From Pseudomonadota bacterium (GTDB lineage: Bacteria; Pseudomonadota; Alphaproteobacteria; Rhizobiales; Beijerinckiaceae), in contig JAKAJL010000006.1 of NCBI GenBank assembly GCA_021813805.1, positions 1 through 64,000 of the forward strand: a DNA stretch of 64,000 nucleotides, read 5' to 3'. Shown here one piece after another: positions 38,139 to 46,933 of this stretch. The translations under genes and the position numbers were made by a program. The notes under the pieces were generated by a model. It worked only from the letters and a program-made list of their open reading frames with translations, ran no database searches and had not been told where the DNA came from. The stretch's first letter is position 1; each line of letters opens with the position of its first letter.

Positions 38139-39638
38139 ATGCTGCTCGAAAAAAACCATCGGGAGTCATTCGGTCGCTTCTGGCGCGATCGTCGCGGTAA
38201 TGTCGCGATCATTTTTGCCGTGGCCGCCATTCCGATGGTGCTCATCAATGGAATCGCCATCGATTACGCGCGTGACGCGATGATTCGCGGCCAGATGACC
38301 GCCGTGGCGGACGCCGCCGCGCTCGCCGCCACCACCCCGGCGATGTTCGCCGAGGATACGGCCACGGCGCAGGCCGCGTCGATCGTGATGTTCAAGGCCC
38401 AGGCGGCGCTGGTCCAGGGCGCCATCGTCAACTACGGCAGCCCGAACTGCTCCACGACCTCGCCCGGCCTGTGCGTGAACGTGACCGACACCAACGTGAC
38501 GAACGGGAAAGTGCGTCAGGTCTCCGTCACCGCGACGATCTCGGTCAAGAATTTTTTTGGCGGCCTGGAAAACGCCCCGACAACGACATTCGCCGTCACC
38601 TCGACCGCCACGGTCCGCACGGCGCCCAACATCAATTTTTACCTGCTGCTGGACTCCTCGCCGTCGATGGAGCTTCCCGCGACCACGGCGGGAATCAACG
38701 CCATGGTGCAAAACGCCGGCTGCGCCCTTGCCTGCCATGAAACGAATTTCAAGGATCCCGAACTCAAACAATATCCGGGTTGGGGCGCGACCGACAGCTA
38801 CACCTACGCGGAAAAGAACGGGATCACCTTGCGCATCGACAATGTGCGCGTGGCGGCGCAAGGCCTTGTCACAACGGCGAACAGTCTGATGGATCAATAC
38901 AACGCGTCCGCGCCAGCCGGCCAGCAGATCACCTATCAGATGTCCGCGCATACTTTCAGCGATGGCGCGACCAAGCTGCTGGCGCTCAATGCTGTTTCGG
39001 ATGGCAATGTCGCCGGCATGCAGAGCGCGATTTCGGCGATCATGCCGCCATTGATGAGCGACAACAGTTATCTGGCGAATGGCTCGTCCTATACCTATCC
39101 GACCGGGACCAGCACATACAAGACGGTCAGTCTCACGGCGAACACCTACAACAATGACACCGGCACCAATTTCAGCAATGCCCTCACAACCGTGAACAGC
39201 TTCATGCCAACTCCCGGAAATGGCACGAATAATGCGGGCGATTCGCCGCAAGGCGTGTTGCTGATCGTCACCGACGGCGTTGACGACGTATCCCTCTACA
39301 AAAGCACCTCCTGCAACACATCGCAGCTCTGGGGCTTTTCGAATGGTTATGGCAGCTTCACCCGCTGCCAACAGCCGGTGAACACGGCGCTTTGTTCGAC
39401 CATCAAGGCGCGCGGAATCCGCATCGCTGTGCTTTACACGACCTATTATCCGGTCACGAGCAATTCATGGTATAACAATACCGTAGCGCCATTCATCTCC
39501 CAGGTCCCGACCAACCTGCAGAATTGCGCGTCTTCGCCGCAGCTCTTCGCCCAGGTCAGCACGGACGGCGACATCACAGCGGCGCTGAATCAACTATTCA
39601 TCAACGCCGTCAATTCCGCGCCGCACCTCATCCAGTAA
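38139..39638 (+). CDS. TadG-like protein with von Willebrand factor A domain
   Basis: A 499-residue membrane-anchored protein. The N-terminus has FWRDRRGNVAIIFAVAAIPM and a single membrane helix, followed by a TadG-type domain. From about residue 167 comes a vWA domain with MIDAS motif LLLDSSPSM and later LLIVTDGVDDV. A CALACHE motif (C-x3-C-H), typical of rhizobial TadG, occurs near residue 195. TadG proteins are thought to anchor Flp pilus assembly or adhesion in the envelope. A terminator follows. Confidence 0.85.
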   Translation: MLLEKNHRESFGRFWRDRRGNVAIIFAVAAIPMVLINGIAIDYARDAMIRGQMTAVADAAALAATTPAMFAEDTATAQAASIVMFKAQAALVQGAIVNYGSPNCSTTSPGLCVNVTDTNVTNGKVRQVSVTATISVKNFFGGLENAPTTTFAVTSTATVRTAPNINFYLLLDSSPSMELPATTAGINAMVQNAGCALACHETNFKDPELKQYPGWGATDSYTYAEKNGITLRIDNVRVAAQGLVTTANSLMDQYNASAPAGQQITYQMSAHTFSDGATKLLALNAVSDGNVAGMQSAISAIMPPLMSDNSYLANGSSYTYPTGTSTYKTVSLTANTYNNDTGTNFSNALTTVNSFMPTPGNGTNNAGDSPQGVLLIVTDGVDDVSLYKSTSCNTSQLWGFSNGYGSFTRCQQPVNTALCSTIKARGIRIAVLYTTYYPVTSNSWYNNTVAPFISQVPTNLQNCASSPQLFAQVSTDGDITAALNQLFINAVNSAPHLIQ

Positions 39639-39667
39639 GGAGAGGCCGCGCGGTCCGCAAACCAATT

Positions 39668-39702
39668 CGGGCGCCGTCCGGATGGGGCGGCGCCCGTTTT
39701 TT
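39668..39702 (+). terminator. Rho-independent terminator of the tadE-tadG group
   Basis: CGGGCGCCG and CGGCGCCCG form a 9-bp perfect stem around an 11-base loop, followed by TTTTTT. It lies 29 bases after the TadG stop. Confidence 0.9.
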
Positions 39703-39792
39703 GCTTACCGACCCCGGCCGCTCGGCCCCGGGCGAACGCGCCCCGCCAGCCGAGCCCCTTGCCCTTGCCGCCATTTTGCGTTTCATGCCGTC

Positions 39793-41595
39793 ATGGCTCC
39801 TCCCCTTCTCGCCCTGCAGGGCGTCGGTCTGACCCTTGGCGGCAAGCCGCTCATCGATTCCGCCGATCTCGTCGTCGAGCGCGGCGACCGGATTTGCCTG
39901 GTCGGCCGCAACGGCTCGGGCAAATCGACTCTGCTCAAGATTGCCGCCGGCGAGATCGAGGCCGATCATGGCGAGCGGTTTTTCCAGCCTGACGCGACCG
40001 TGCGCTACCTGCCGCAGGAGCCCGATCTTTCCGGCTATGAGGATGTCTTTTCCTACGTCGTCGCCGGGCTGGGGCCGGGCGACGGGCAATATCGCGCCCA
40101 TTACCTGCTCGACGCTCTGGGCCTGACCGGCGACGAAAAGCCGGAGACTCTCTCGGGCGGCGAGGCTCGCCGCGCCGCGATCGCCCGGGCGCTCGCGCCC
40201 GAGCCCGACATTCTGCTGCTCGACGAACCGACCAATCACCTCGACCTGCCGGCGATCGAATGGCTGGAAGGCGAACTGGCCGGCCTGCGCTCGGCGCTCG
40301 TTCTCATCAGCCACGACCGGCGTTTCCTGCAAAACCTGTCGCGGGTCACGGTCTGGCTCGACCGGGGCGGGACGAAGAGGCTCAATGAAGGTTTCGGCGG
40401 TTTCGAGGCCTGGCGCGACGCGTTGCTGGAGCAGGAGGAGCGCGACGCCCAGAAACTCGACCGCCGAATCGCCGCCGAGGAACATTGGGTGCGCTATGGC
40501 GTCACCGCGCGGCGCAAGCGCAACGTCCGCCGTATGGCTGGCCTCGCCGCCCTGCGCCGGGAAAAGCGCGAGGCGACGAAAGCCGCCGGCGAGGTCAGAA
40601 TGAGCGTCGCCGAGGGCAAGGTTTCCGGCAGGCTGGTGGTCGAGGCGGAAAATATCTCGAAAAGTTTTGGCGACCGCCCGATTGTAAAAAATTTTTCGCT
40701 GCGCCTGCTGCGCGGCGACCGGCTGGCTCTGGTCGGACCGAACGGCGCCGGCAAGACGACGCTGATCAATCTGCTGACCGGCGCGCTCGAACCCGATTCC
40801 GGCACGATCAGGCTGGGGACCAATCTCCAGATGGCGACGCTCGACCAGCGTCGCGCCGCCCTCGACCCCCAAGCGACTCTGGCCGATTCCCTGACCGGCG
40901 GCGGCTCCGACTGGGTCGAGATCAACGGCGAGAAGAAGCATGTCATCGGCTATATGAAGGATTTCCTCTTCGCGCCGGAACAGGCGCGGACGCCGACGGC
41001 GAAACTTTCGGGCGGCGAGCGGGCGCGGCTGCTTCTGGCACGTGCATTGTCGCTGCCCTCGAATTTCCTCGTGCTCGACGAACCGACCAACGATCTCGAT
41101 CTCGAAACCCTCGACCTATTGCAGGAAATGCTCGGCGATTATCCCGGCACCATCCTGCTGGTGAGCCACGACCGCGATTTTCTCGACCGCGTCGCCGGAT
41201 CGGTCGTCGCCGCGGAAGGCGACGGCAGGTGGATCGAATATGCCGGCGGCTACAGCGACATGGTCGCCCAGCGCGGCCATGGCCTCGCGGCGGCGGCAAA
41301 GCCCAGAACGCCTGAGAAAAAGGCGGAGCGCGTCGAGGGGCCGCGCGCGGAGACCAGGCGCCGGCTGACGTTCATGGAGAAGCACGCGCTGGAGACCCTG
41401 CCGGAGAAAATGGAGAAGCTGCGCGCCACGGCCGCCAAGCTCCATGACATTCTGGCCGATCACGAGCTTTACGCCCGCGATCCCAAGCGGTTCAATGACG
41501 CGACGGCGCTGCTCGCCAAAACCGAGGCCGAACTCGCGGCGGCCGAGGATCAATGGCTGGAGCTGGAGATTCTGCGGGAAGAACTCGGTGGATAG
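39793..41595 (+). CDS. uup: ABC-F family ATPase, Uup type
   Basis: A 600-residue soluble protein with two ABC domains. Walker A motifs are GRNGSGKST (38-46) and GPNGAGKTT (about 315-323); both signature motifs (LSGGEARRA, LSGGERARL) and Walker B motifs (LLLDEPTNHLD, LVLDEPTNDLD) are intact. A C-terminal coiled-coil domain (about 520-600) marks the Uup subgroup. ABC-F proteins act on ribosomes or, for Uup, in DNA transactions; there are no membrane segments. The start at 39793 (MAPPLLALQG) is chosen on family alignment. The next gene begins 7 bases after its stop. Confidence 0.92.
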   Translation: MAPPLLALQGVGLTLGGKPLIDSADLVVERGDRICLVGRNGSGKSTLLKIAAGEIEADHGERFFQPDATVRYLPQEPDLSGYEDVFSYVVAGLGPGDGQYRAHYLLDALGLTGDEKPETLSGGEARRAAIARALAPEPDILLLDEPTNHLDLPAIEWLEGELAGLRSALVLISHDRRFLQNLSRVTVWLDRGGTKRLNEGFGGFEAWRDALLEQEERDAQKLDRRIAAEEHWVRYGVTARRKRNVRRMAGLAALRREKREATKAAGEVRMSVAEGKVSGRLVVEAENISKSFGDRPIVKNFSLRLLRGDRLALVGPNGAGKTTLINLLTGALEPDSGTIRLGTNLQMATLDQRRAALDPQATLADSLTGGGSDWVEINGEKKHVIGYMKDFLFAPEQARTPTAKLSGGERARLLLARALSLPSNFLVLDEPTNDLDLETLDLLQEMLGDYPGTILLVSHDRDFLDRVAGSVVAAEGDGRWIEYAGGYSDMVAQRGHGLAAAAKPRTPEKKAERVEGPRAETRRRLTFMEKHALETLPEKMEKLRATAAKLHDILADHELYARDPKRFNDATALLAKTEAELAAAEDQWLELEILREELGG

Positions 41596-41602
41596 GACAA
41601 CC

Positions 41603-41962
41603 ATGAGCGGTTTCGAGGTCACGATCTATCACAATCCGGGCTGCGGCACGTCGCGGAGCGTGCTCGCCATGATTCGCGAGGCCGGGATCGAGCCCAAAAT
41701 CGTCGAATATCTCAAGGCGCCGCCGAGCCGCGCCGAGCTTGAAAAAATTCTGGCGCGCGCCGGGCTGAAACTGCGCGATATTCTGCGGAAAAAGGCGCCG
41801 CCTTACGCCGAAATGGGCCTCGACGATCCGGCTTTGTCAGACGACGCGATTTTCGTGGCGATCGCCGAGCATCCGGTGCTGATCGAGCGGCCGATCGTCG
41901 TCAGCCCCAAGGGCGCGCGCCTTTGCCGCCCCAAGGAAAAGGTTTTCGAAGTCCTGCCTTGA
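41603..41962 (+). CDS. ArsC-like arsenate reductase (glutaredoxin type)
   Basis: A 119-residue thioredoxin-fold protein. The active Cys14 lies in YHNPGCGTSRSVL, and Arg and Lys residues follow in the ArsC layout (VIVSPKGARLCRPKEKV). It may reduce arsenate using glutathione and glutaredoxin; some homologues (YffB/Spx-like) have other roles. No arsR, arsB or acr3 gene is adjacent, so arsenic resistance is only a possibility. It follows uup closely and converges on the O-antigen ligase gene four bases away. Confidence 0.85.
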   Translation: MSGFEVTIYHNPGCGTSRSVLAMIREAGIEPKIVEYLKAPPSRAELEKILARAGLKLRDILRKKAPPYAEMGLDDPALSDDAIFVAIAEHPVLIERPIVVSPKGARLCRPKEKVFEVLP

Positions 41963-41966
41963 AAGT

Positions 41967-43157
41967 CTATCTCGGCGCGCTGGGCCTGGCGGTCTTGTAG
42001 TCGGCGCGCGTGACGAAGGCGAAGGCGGTGAGGCCAAGCGCCAGCACGGTGATCCACCACGCCTGGGTCGTGACGAGGCCGAAAAGGCCCATGGCCAAGG
42101 CATAGGTCAGGGCGCCGATCCAGAAGGGCGCGAGACGCCGCGACTGGTCGGCCGCCGCCTTGTAGGCCAGCCGAATCAGGACGGCGGTCGCCGCCGCGCC
42201 GACGAGGCCGAGATCGGTCCAGGCCTCGAACAGAGTCGAATGCGGCGCCTGCAGCGGGATATAGCCGCGCCAGAGCCCGGAATTGACGAAATTATAGCCG
42301 TGGCCGGTGATCACGCGCGCCCCGTCGCTGGCGATCATCCAGCGCCAGAATTTGAGGCTGACCGCCCAGGCCGGGGCGTCGGGGCCGGTCCTCAAGTTGA
42401 GCAGTATCGGCGCGAGCGGCGCGAGCAGGAAACTGGCGGCGCCCAGCCTGCCGAGCCACAGGCCGACGAACTGCGGGTCGCGCCAGGCGAAGGCGAGGGC
42501 CGCCGCGGCAAGCGCGGCCGCGCCGAGGGCGCCGGGCGTCGGAACCGAGACCGCCGCCGCGACGACGACGATGACCAGCGCCGCCGAGAGGGTCGCGCGT
42601 CCGCGCAAATGTGTCGCCGCCAGCGCCGGCCATAGCAGCAGGAAAGCCGCCTCCATTCCGATGCTCAGATTTTCCCCGGCCGCGGTCTCGCCGCCGCCGG
42701 GAAGGCCGGGCGCGGAGAAAATCAGCGCCGCCACGGCGGTCAGGGCGACGCCGAGCGGCAGGAAATAAAGATTGGCGGCGCGGGTGCGCGCGGGCAGGGA
42801 GGCGATGGCCGGCAGGACGCAGGCGAGGGTAAGCAGCGACTTGATCAGGCGTGTCGAGGCCTCCACGGGGAAGGGCGTCCACAAGAGGGACAGCAGCATC
42901 CAGAAGGCGAGGAAGGACGCGGCGAGGCCGAGCGGAGAGAGCAGAAAGGCGAAAATATCGCGCATGTTCAGCCGTGGCGCGAGCGTGACGCCAGCGGTCA
43001 GGATGAGCGCGCCCGCGATCGGCGGCAGGATGAAGATCGCGCGCTGGGAGAAAAGCTGCAGAAGAGGCGTCGCGACAAAGGCCGCCGCCACGGCGATCCG
43101 GAGCAGGAGATTGGCGGCGTCCTCCGACGTCTTGTCTGCTTTGTCGCTGTCGATCAT
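41967..43157 (-). CDS. O-antigen ligase/polymerase-like membrane protein (WaaL family)
   Basis: A 396-residue protein with about ten to eleven hydrophobic segments. The feature that supports the O-antigen ligase family is the periplasmic block around RVITGHGYNFVNSGLWRGY and the APHSTLFEAWTDLGLVG motif, which matches the Wzy/WaaL pattern H-[SN]-x-[FL]. Such proteins transfer O-antigen to lipid A-core or polymerise polysaccharide. No glycan cluster surrounds it, so the exact role is unclear. Confidence 0.78.
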   Translation of the reverse strand: MIDSDKADKTSEDAANLLLRIAVAAAFVATPLLQLFSQRAIFILPPIAGALILTAGVTLAPRLNMRDIFAFLLSPLGLAASFLAFWMLLSLLWTPFPVEASTRLIKSLLTLACVLPAIASLPARTRAANLYFLPLGVALTAVAALIFSAPGLPGGGETAAGENLSIGMEAAFLLLWPALAATHLRGRATLSAALVIVVVAAAVSVPTPGALGAAALAAAALAFAWRDPQFVGLWLGRLGAASFLLAPLAPILLNLRTGPDAPAWAVSLKFWRWMIASDGARVITGHGYNFVNSGLWRGYIPLQAPHSTLFEAWTDLGLVGAAATAVLIRLAYKAAADQSRRLAPFWIGALTYALAMGLFGLVTTQAWWITVLALGLTAFAFVTRADYKTARPSAPR

Positions 43158-43310
43158 CGGGCAAGGAACGCAGGGTAAAAAAAAATTCTGGCGGCGAGGC
43201 CGAGTCTCATATTAGACGCAAAGCCGGCGCGGGACTGTGGCCAATCGGCGACAGTGAGCGCAATTGTCGGATTTGCCTGAAGCGGCCAAGGGGCGGCGAG
43301 CGAGGCGCGC

Positions 43311-43733
43311 ATGATCAGGATCACGCCTTCCATCGCGATCGACGAATCCGAATTGCGCGAGGATTTCCTGCGCGCTTCCGGCCCCGGCGGCCAGAATGTC
43401 CAGAAAGTCGAATCCGCCGTTCAATTGCGGTTCAATATCTTAGCGTCGCCGAACCTGTCGGAGCCAGTGCGCGCCCGGCTCGCGGTTCTCGCGGGGCGCA
43501 GGCTCGCCGCCAATGGCGACCTGATCATTGCGGCGCAGAAATTCCGCAGCCGGGAGCGCAACCGCGCCGACGCCCTTGAGCGGCTGATCGCGCTGATCCG
43601 CGAGGCCGCCCGCCCGCCGCCGCCGCCGCGCCGCCCGACGCGGCCGACGCTGGCCTCGAAGAAGCGCCGGCTCGACGGCAAGAAGCAGCGCGGCGCGATC
43701 AAGTCCTTTCGCGGCAAGCCCGATCTCGATTGA
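43311..43733 (+). CDS. arfB: peptidyl-tRNA hydrolase ArfB (class I release factor-like)
   Basis: A 140-residue protein. The release-factor GGQ motif lies at 26-28 in ASGPGGQNVQKVESAVQLRF. The C-terminal tail is Arg/Lys-rich (RPTRPTLASKKRRLDGKKQRG), which in ArfB enters the mRNA channel of a stalled ribosome. It hydrolyses peptidyl-tRNA to rescue ribosomes without a stop codon. It stands alone, divergent from the O-antigen ligase gene, with 153 bases between. Confidence 0.93.
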   Translation: MIRITPSIAIDESELREDFLRASGPGGQNVQKVESAVQLRFNILASPNLSEPVRARLAVLAGRRLAANGDLIIAAQKFRSRERNRADALERLIALIREAARPPPPPRRPTRPTLASKKRRLDGKKQRGAIKSFRGKPDLD

Positions 43734-43739
43734 GGAATT

Positions 43740-43762
43740 CCGCGCGGCTTGCCGCCGCGCGG
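43740..43762 (+). terminator. hairpin after arfB, without T tract
   Basis: CCGCGCGGC and GCCGCGCGG form a 9-bp perfect stem around a five-base loop, starting 7 bases beyond the arfB stop. There is no T run, so termination here would be weak or factor-dependent. Confidence 0.45.
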
Positions 43763-43804
43763 CCACGGTGCTACGCGTTGCGAGCTTTATTTTGGTTTCG
43801 TCGG

Positions 43805-43928
43805 TCGCGACGTGTCGCGATCGACGAGGTCCCTCACGTCAGTTCGGCGGTTAGCCCGTCGTCAGACGGGGGTCTTCCGGCGCCCTTTCGGCGCTCGCTC
43901 CTAGCTGGTTCCCTTCAATGAGAACCAG
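43805..43928 (+). ncRNA. structured leader or candidate RNA ahead of rnd
   Basis: Four more perfect small hairpins follow in this otherwise gene-free stretch. They are TCGCGA-CGTG-TCGCGA (43805-43820), CCCGTC-GTCA-GACGGG (43855-43870), GCGCC-CTTTC-GGCGC (43880-43894) and CTGGTTC/GAACCAG (43905-43928). The last ends 16 bases before the rnd start and close to its ribosome site. This could be a structured 5' leader or a small RNA; no known family was recognised. Confidence 0.35.
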
Positions 43929-43944
43929 TATTACGGGAAATGTC

Positions 43945-44559
43945 ATGACCATCCGCTTGCACCACGGCGATCTGCCCGTCGATTACCGGCCGGGCGACAG
44001 CGTCGCCATCGACACCGAAACGCTCGGGCTCAATCCGCATCGCGACCGCTTGTGCCTGGTTCAGATTTCGCGCGGCGACGGCGACGCCGATCTCGTTCAG
44101 ATCGCCCAGGGTCAGAAGGAGGCGCCCAATCTTGTCAGCATGCTGGTCGATCCGGCGGTGACCAAGATTTTCCATTTCGCGCGCTTCGACCTTGCAATTC
44201 TGCAAAAGACCTTCGGCGTGCGAGTCGCTCCGGTTTACTGCACCAAGATCGCCTCGCGCCTGACCCGGACCTACACCGACCGCCATGGGCTCAAGGATCT
44301 GACCCGCGACCTGCTCGGCGTCGAAATTTCGAAACAGCAGCAGACGTCGGACTGGGGGGTGGATAAGCTCAGCGATCCTCAGGTCGCTTACGCGGCCTCC
44401 GACGTGCTGTATCTCCACGCCTTGCGTGAAAAGCTCGATCGTCTGCTCGCCCGCGAGGGACGCGCGGCGATCGCGAAGGCCTGTTTCGAATTCCTGCCCA
44501 CGCGCGCGGACCTCGACCTGCTTGGCTGGCCGGACGCCGACATTTTCGCGCACAGCTGA
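43945..44559 (+). CDS. rnd: ribonuclease D-like 3'-5' exonuclease (single domain)
   Basis: A 204-residue DEDDy exonuclease. Motif I is IDTETLGL (Asp23, Glu25), motif II is FHFARFDLAIL, and motif III is YAASDVLYL with Tyr. The HRDC domains of enterobacterial RNase D are missing, which is usual for the short alphaproteobacterial form found before lptC. It trims tRNA and other small RNA 3' ends. The start at 43945 has GGGAA seven bases upstream. lptC begins about 140 bases later. Confidence 0.9.
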   Translation: MTIRLHHGDLPVDYRPGDSVAIDTETLGLNPHRDRLCLVQISRGDGDADLVQIAQGQKEAPNLVSMLVDPAVTKIFHFARFDLAILQKTFGVRVAPVYCTKIASRLTRTYTDRHGLKDLTRDLLGVEISKQQQTSDWGVDKLSDPQVAYAASDVLYLHALREKLDRLLAREGRAAIAKACFEFLPTRADLDLLGWPDADIFAHS

Positions 44560-44702
44560 CGGGGCGCCGCGCAAAGGCCATGATTGGAGCAATTCCTTGG
44601 ATTCATCAAAAGTTCATTGGTTCTTCCTTAACCGGCTTCGCCACGGATGCGTCGAAGGGAAATGATGATGGCGGCGGTCGTCGCGGCGGCGCGGGGCTGG
44701 GC

Positions 44703-45404
44703 ATGACAGGCGAAAGCGACGGTCGGGCCGGCGGCGGTCTTTACGCCGTTTCTCCGGGCCGCGCCCGCGCGTTCCGCTCCGCGGCGCGCCATAGTTCGCG
44801 CGTCAAAAGGCTGCGCCGGGCCATTCTGATCGGCGCCTTGGCCGCGATCGCTGGCATCGTCTGGTATTCCTGGTTTCGCACCGAGGACATAGGCGACGCC
44901 CACCTGTCCCTCGACCGTCTCGGAATCAGCAGCGACAAGATCACCATGGAGCACCCGCGCATGACCGGGCTGCGCCGCGACGGCAAGCCCTATGACGTGA
45001 TCGCCGAAACCGGCGTGCAGAACCCGAAGGACCCGAACCGCACGGTTCTGACCAAACTCAACGCCAAGCTTGCTATGGCGGACGGAAGCGAAACCCGGGT
45101 GCTCGGCGACCAGGGCGTTTACGACAACGTCGCGCAGACCCTCGATCTTTCCGGCAATGTCCGGATCAAGGGAGCGAATTTCACCTTGTCGCTGCGCCAA
45201 ATGAAAATGGATTTCAAGAACAGCGTCTTCATCTCGACTGAGCCGGTGCGGCTTGATCTCGACAATGGCTGGGTCGAGGCGAACGGCATGACCTCGAGCG
45301 ACAACGGCGAGAAGATCACTTTCTCCGGCGACGTGAAATCGCAATTCAGTCAGGCCGCGCCACAGGAGTCGCCCCTGCCCGAACACAAGGATTCGACGCC
45401 ATGA
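44703..45404 (+). CDS. lptC: LPS export ABC transporter periplasmic protein LptC
   Basis: A 233-residue protein with one N-terminal membrane helix (about 40-58, AILIGALAAIAGIVWYSWF) and a periplasmic beta-jellyroll typical of LptC (ITMEHPRMTGLRRDGKPYDV, GVYDNVAQTLDLSGNVRI). It takes lipopolysaccharide from LptB2FG to LptA. The start is uncertain: ATG 44703 is chosen, although an in-frame ATG 44580 would add 41 residues. Its stop overlaps the lptA start by four bases. Confidence 0.9.
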   Translation: MTGESDGRAGGGLYAVSPGRARAFRSAARHSSRVKRLRRAILIGALAAIAGIVWYSWFRTEDIGDAHLSLDRLGISSDKITMEHPRMTGLRRDGKPYDVIAETGVQNPKDPNRTVLTKLNAKLAMADGSETRVLGDQGVYDNVAQTLDLSGNVRIKGANFTLSLRQMKMDFKNSVFISTEPVRLDLDNGWVEANGMTSSDNGEKITFSGDVKSQFSQAAPQESPLPEHKDSTP

Positions 45405-46024
45405 AACGCCCGATTTTCCGCGCGACGGCCGTTGTCCTGCTGGCCTCGGCCTTCGCCGCCGCGCCGGCCCGCGCCGCGCCGGAACGGCCCGCCGCCGGCG
45501 CCGCGGCGCAAGGCCCGACGCTTTTGCCAGGCGCTTCCAGTCGCGAGCCGATCAATATTTCCGCCGATAAGCTCGATTATTTCGACAAGCAGCAGAAGGC
45601 GATCTATACCGGCAATGTCGTCGTGATCCAGGGCGACACCCGCCTGAAGGCCGCGATCCTGACCATTTACTTCGACGGCAAGCAGGCCGACGGAAAAACG
45701 GCGTCGGGGCCGGCGCTCGGGTCGAATTCCGGCGTCCGCCGCATGGAGGGGAAAGGGCCGATCGTCATCACCAGCAAGGATCAGGTCGGGACCGGCGATT
45801 CGCTCCTCTATGACAAGCCGCGCAACAGGTTCACTCTCCTCGGCAATGTCGCCCTGTCCCAGGGCGACAACGTCACCCGCGGCGACAAGATGGATTACGA
45901 CCTCTCAAGCGGCCAGGCGGTGGTGACGTCGAAGGGCCGGGTCCACAGTCTGATCATCCCCAGTGACGAGTCCCAGAAGCCCGGCGCCAAGCCGCCGGCG
46001 GCTTCCGGCGGCGGCGCTCATTGA
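45401..46024 (+). CDS. lptA: LPS transport periplasmic protein LptA
   Basis: A 207-residue periplasmic protein with a signal sequence (to about residue 25, ARA) and an OstA/LptA jellyroll: INISADKLDYFDKQQKAIYTGNVVV, then VTRGDKMDYDLSSGQAVV (each cited by its key parts). It bridges LptC and LptD in LPS export. It overlaps lptC by ATGA and precedes lptB by 33 bases. The C-terminus has a Pro/Gly tail. Confidence 0.93.
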   Translation: MKRPIFRATAVVLLASAFAAAPARAAPERPAAGAAAQGPTLLPGASSREPINISADKLDYFDKQQKAIYTGNVVVIQGDTRLKAAILTIYFDGKQADGKTASGPALGSNSGVRRMEGKGPIVITSKDQVGTGDSLLYDKPRNRFTLLGNVALSQGDNVTRGDKMDYDLSSGQAVVTSKGRVHSLIIPSDESQKPGAKPPAASGGGAH

Positions 46025-46057
46025 CCGGCATAAGCTTTGCGAGCGATCGGCCAGGCC

Positions 46058-46774
<717 letters not shown>

Positions 46775-46808
46775 GAGGCGCGGAAACGGCGAATCCTCCT
46801 TGCGCATT

Positions 46809-46846
46809 AACCGCTTGCGCAGGCCATCGGGCGCAGCGGTTTTTTT
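46809..46846 (+). terminator. Rho-independent terminator after lptB
   Basis: AACCGCTTGCGC and GCGCAGCGGTT pair around a ten-base loop (one bulge), followed by TTTTTT. It separates the lptCAB unit from rpoN. Confidence 0.88.
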
Positions 46847-46933
46847 GGTGGCCGGCTCGGGCGAAACGGTGTATGCAAAAAACGGGCCGAGCCGGAAGCG
46901 CCCGGCGCGAGGCGCCGCCGTTGCGAGTACGAC

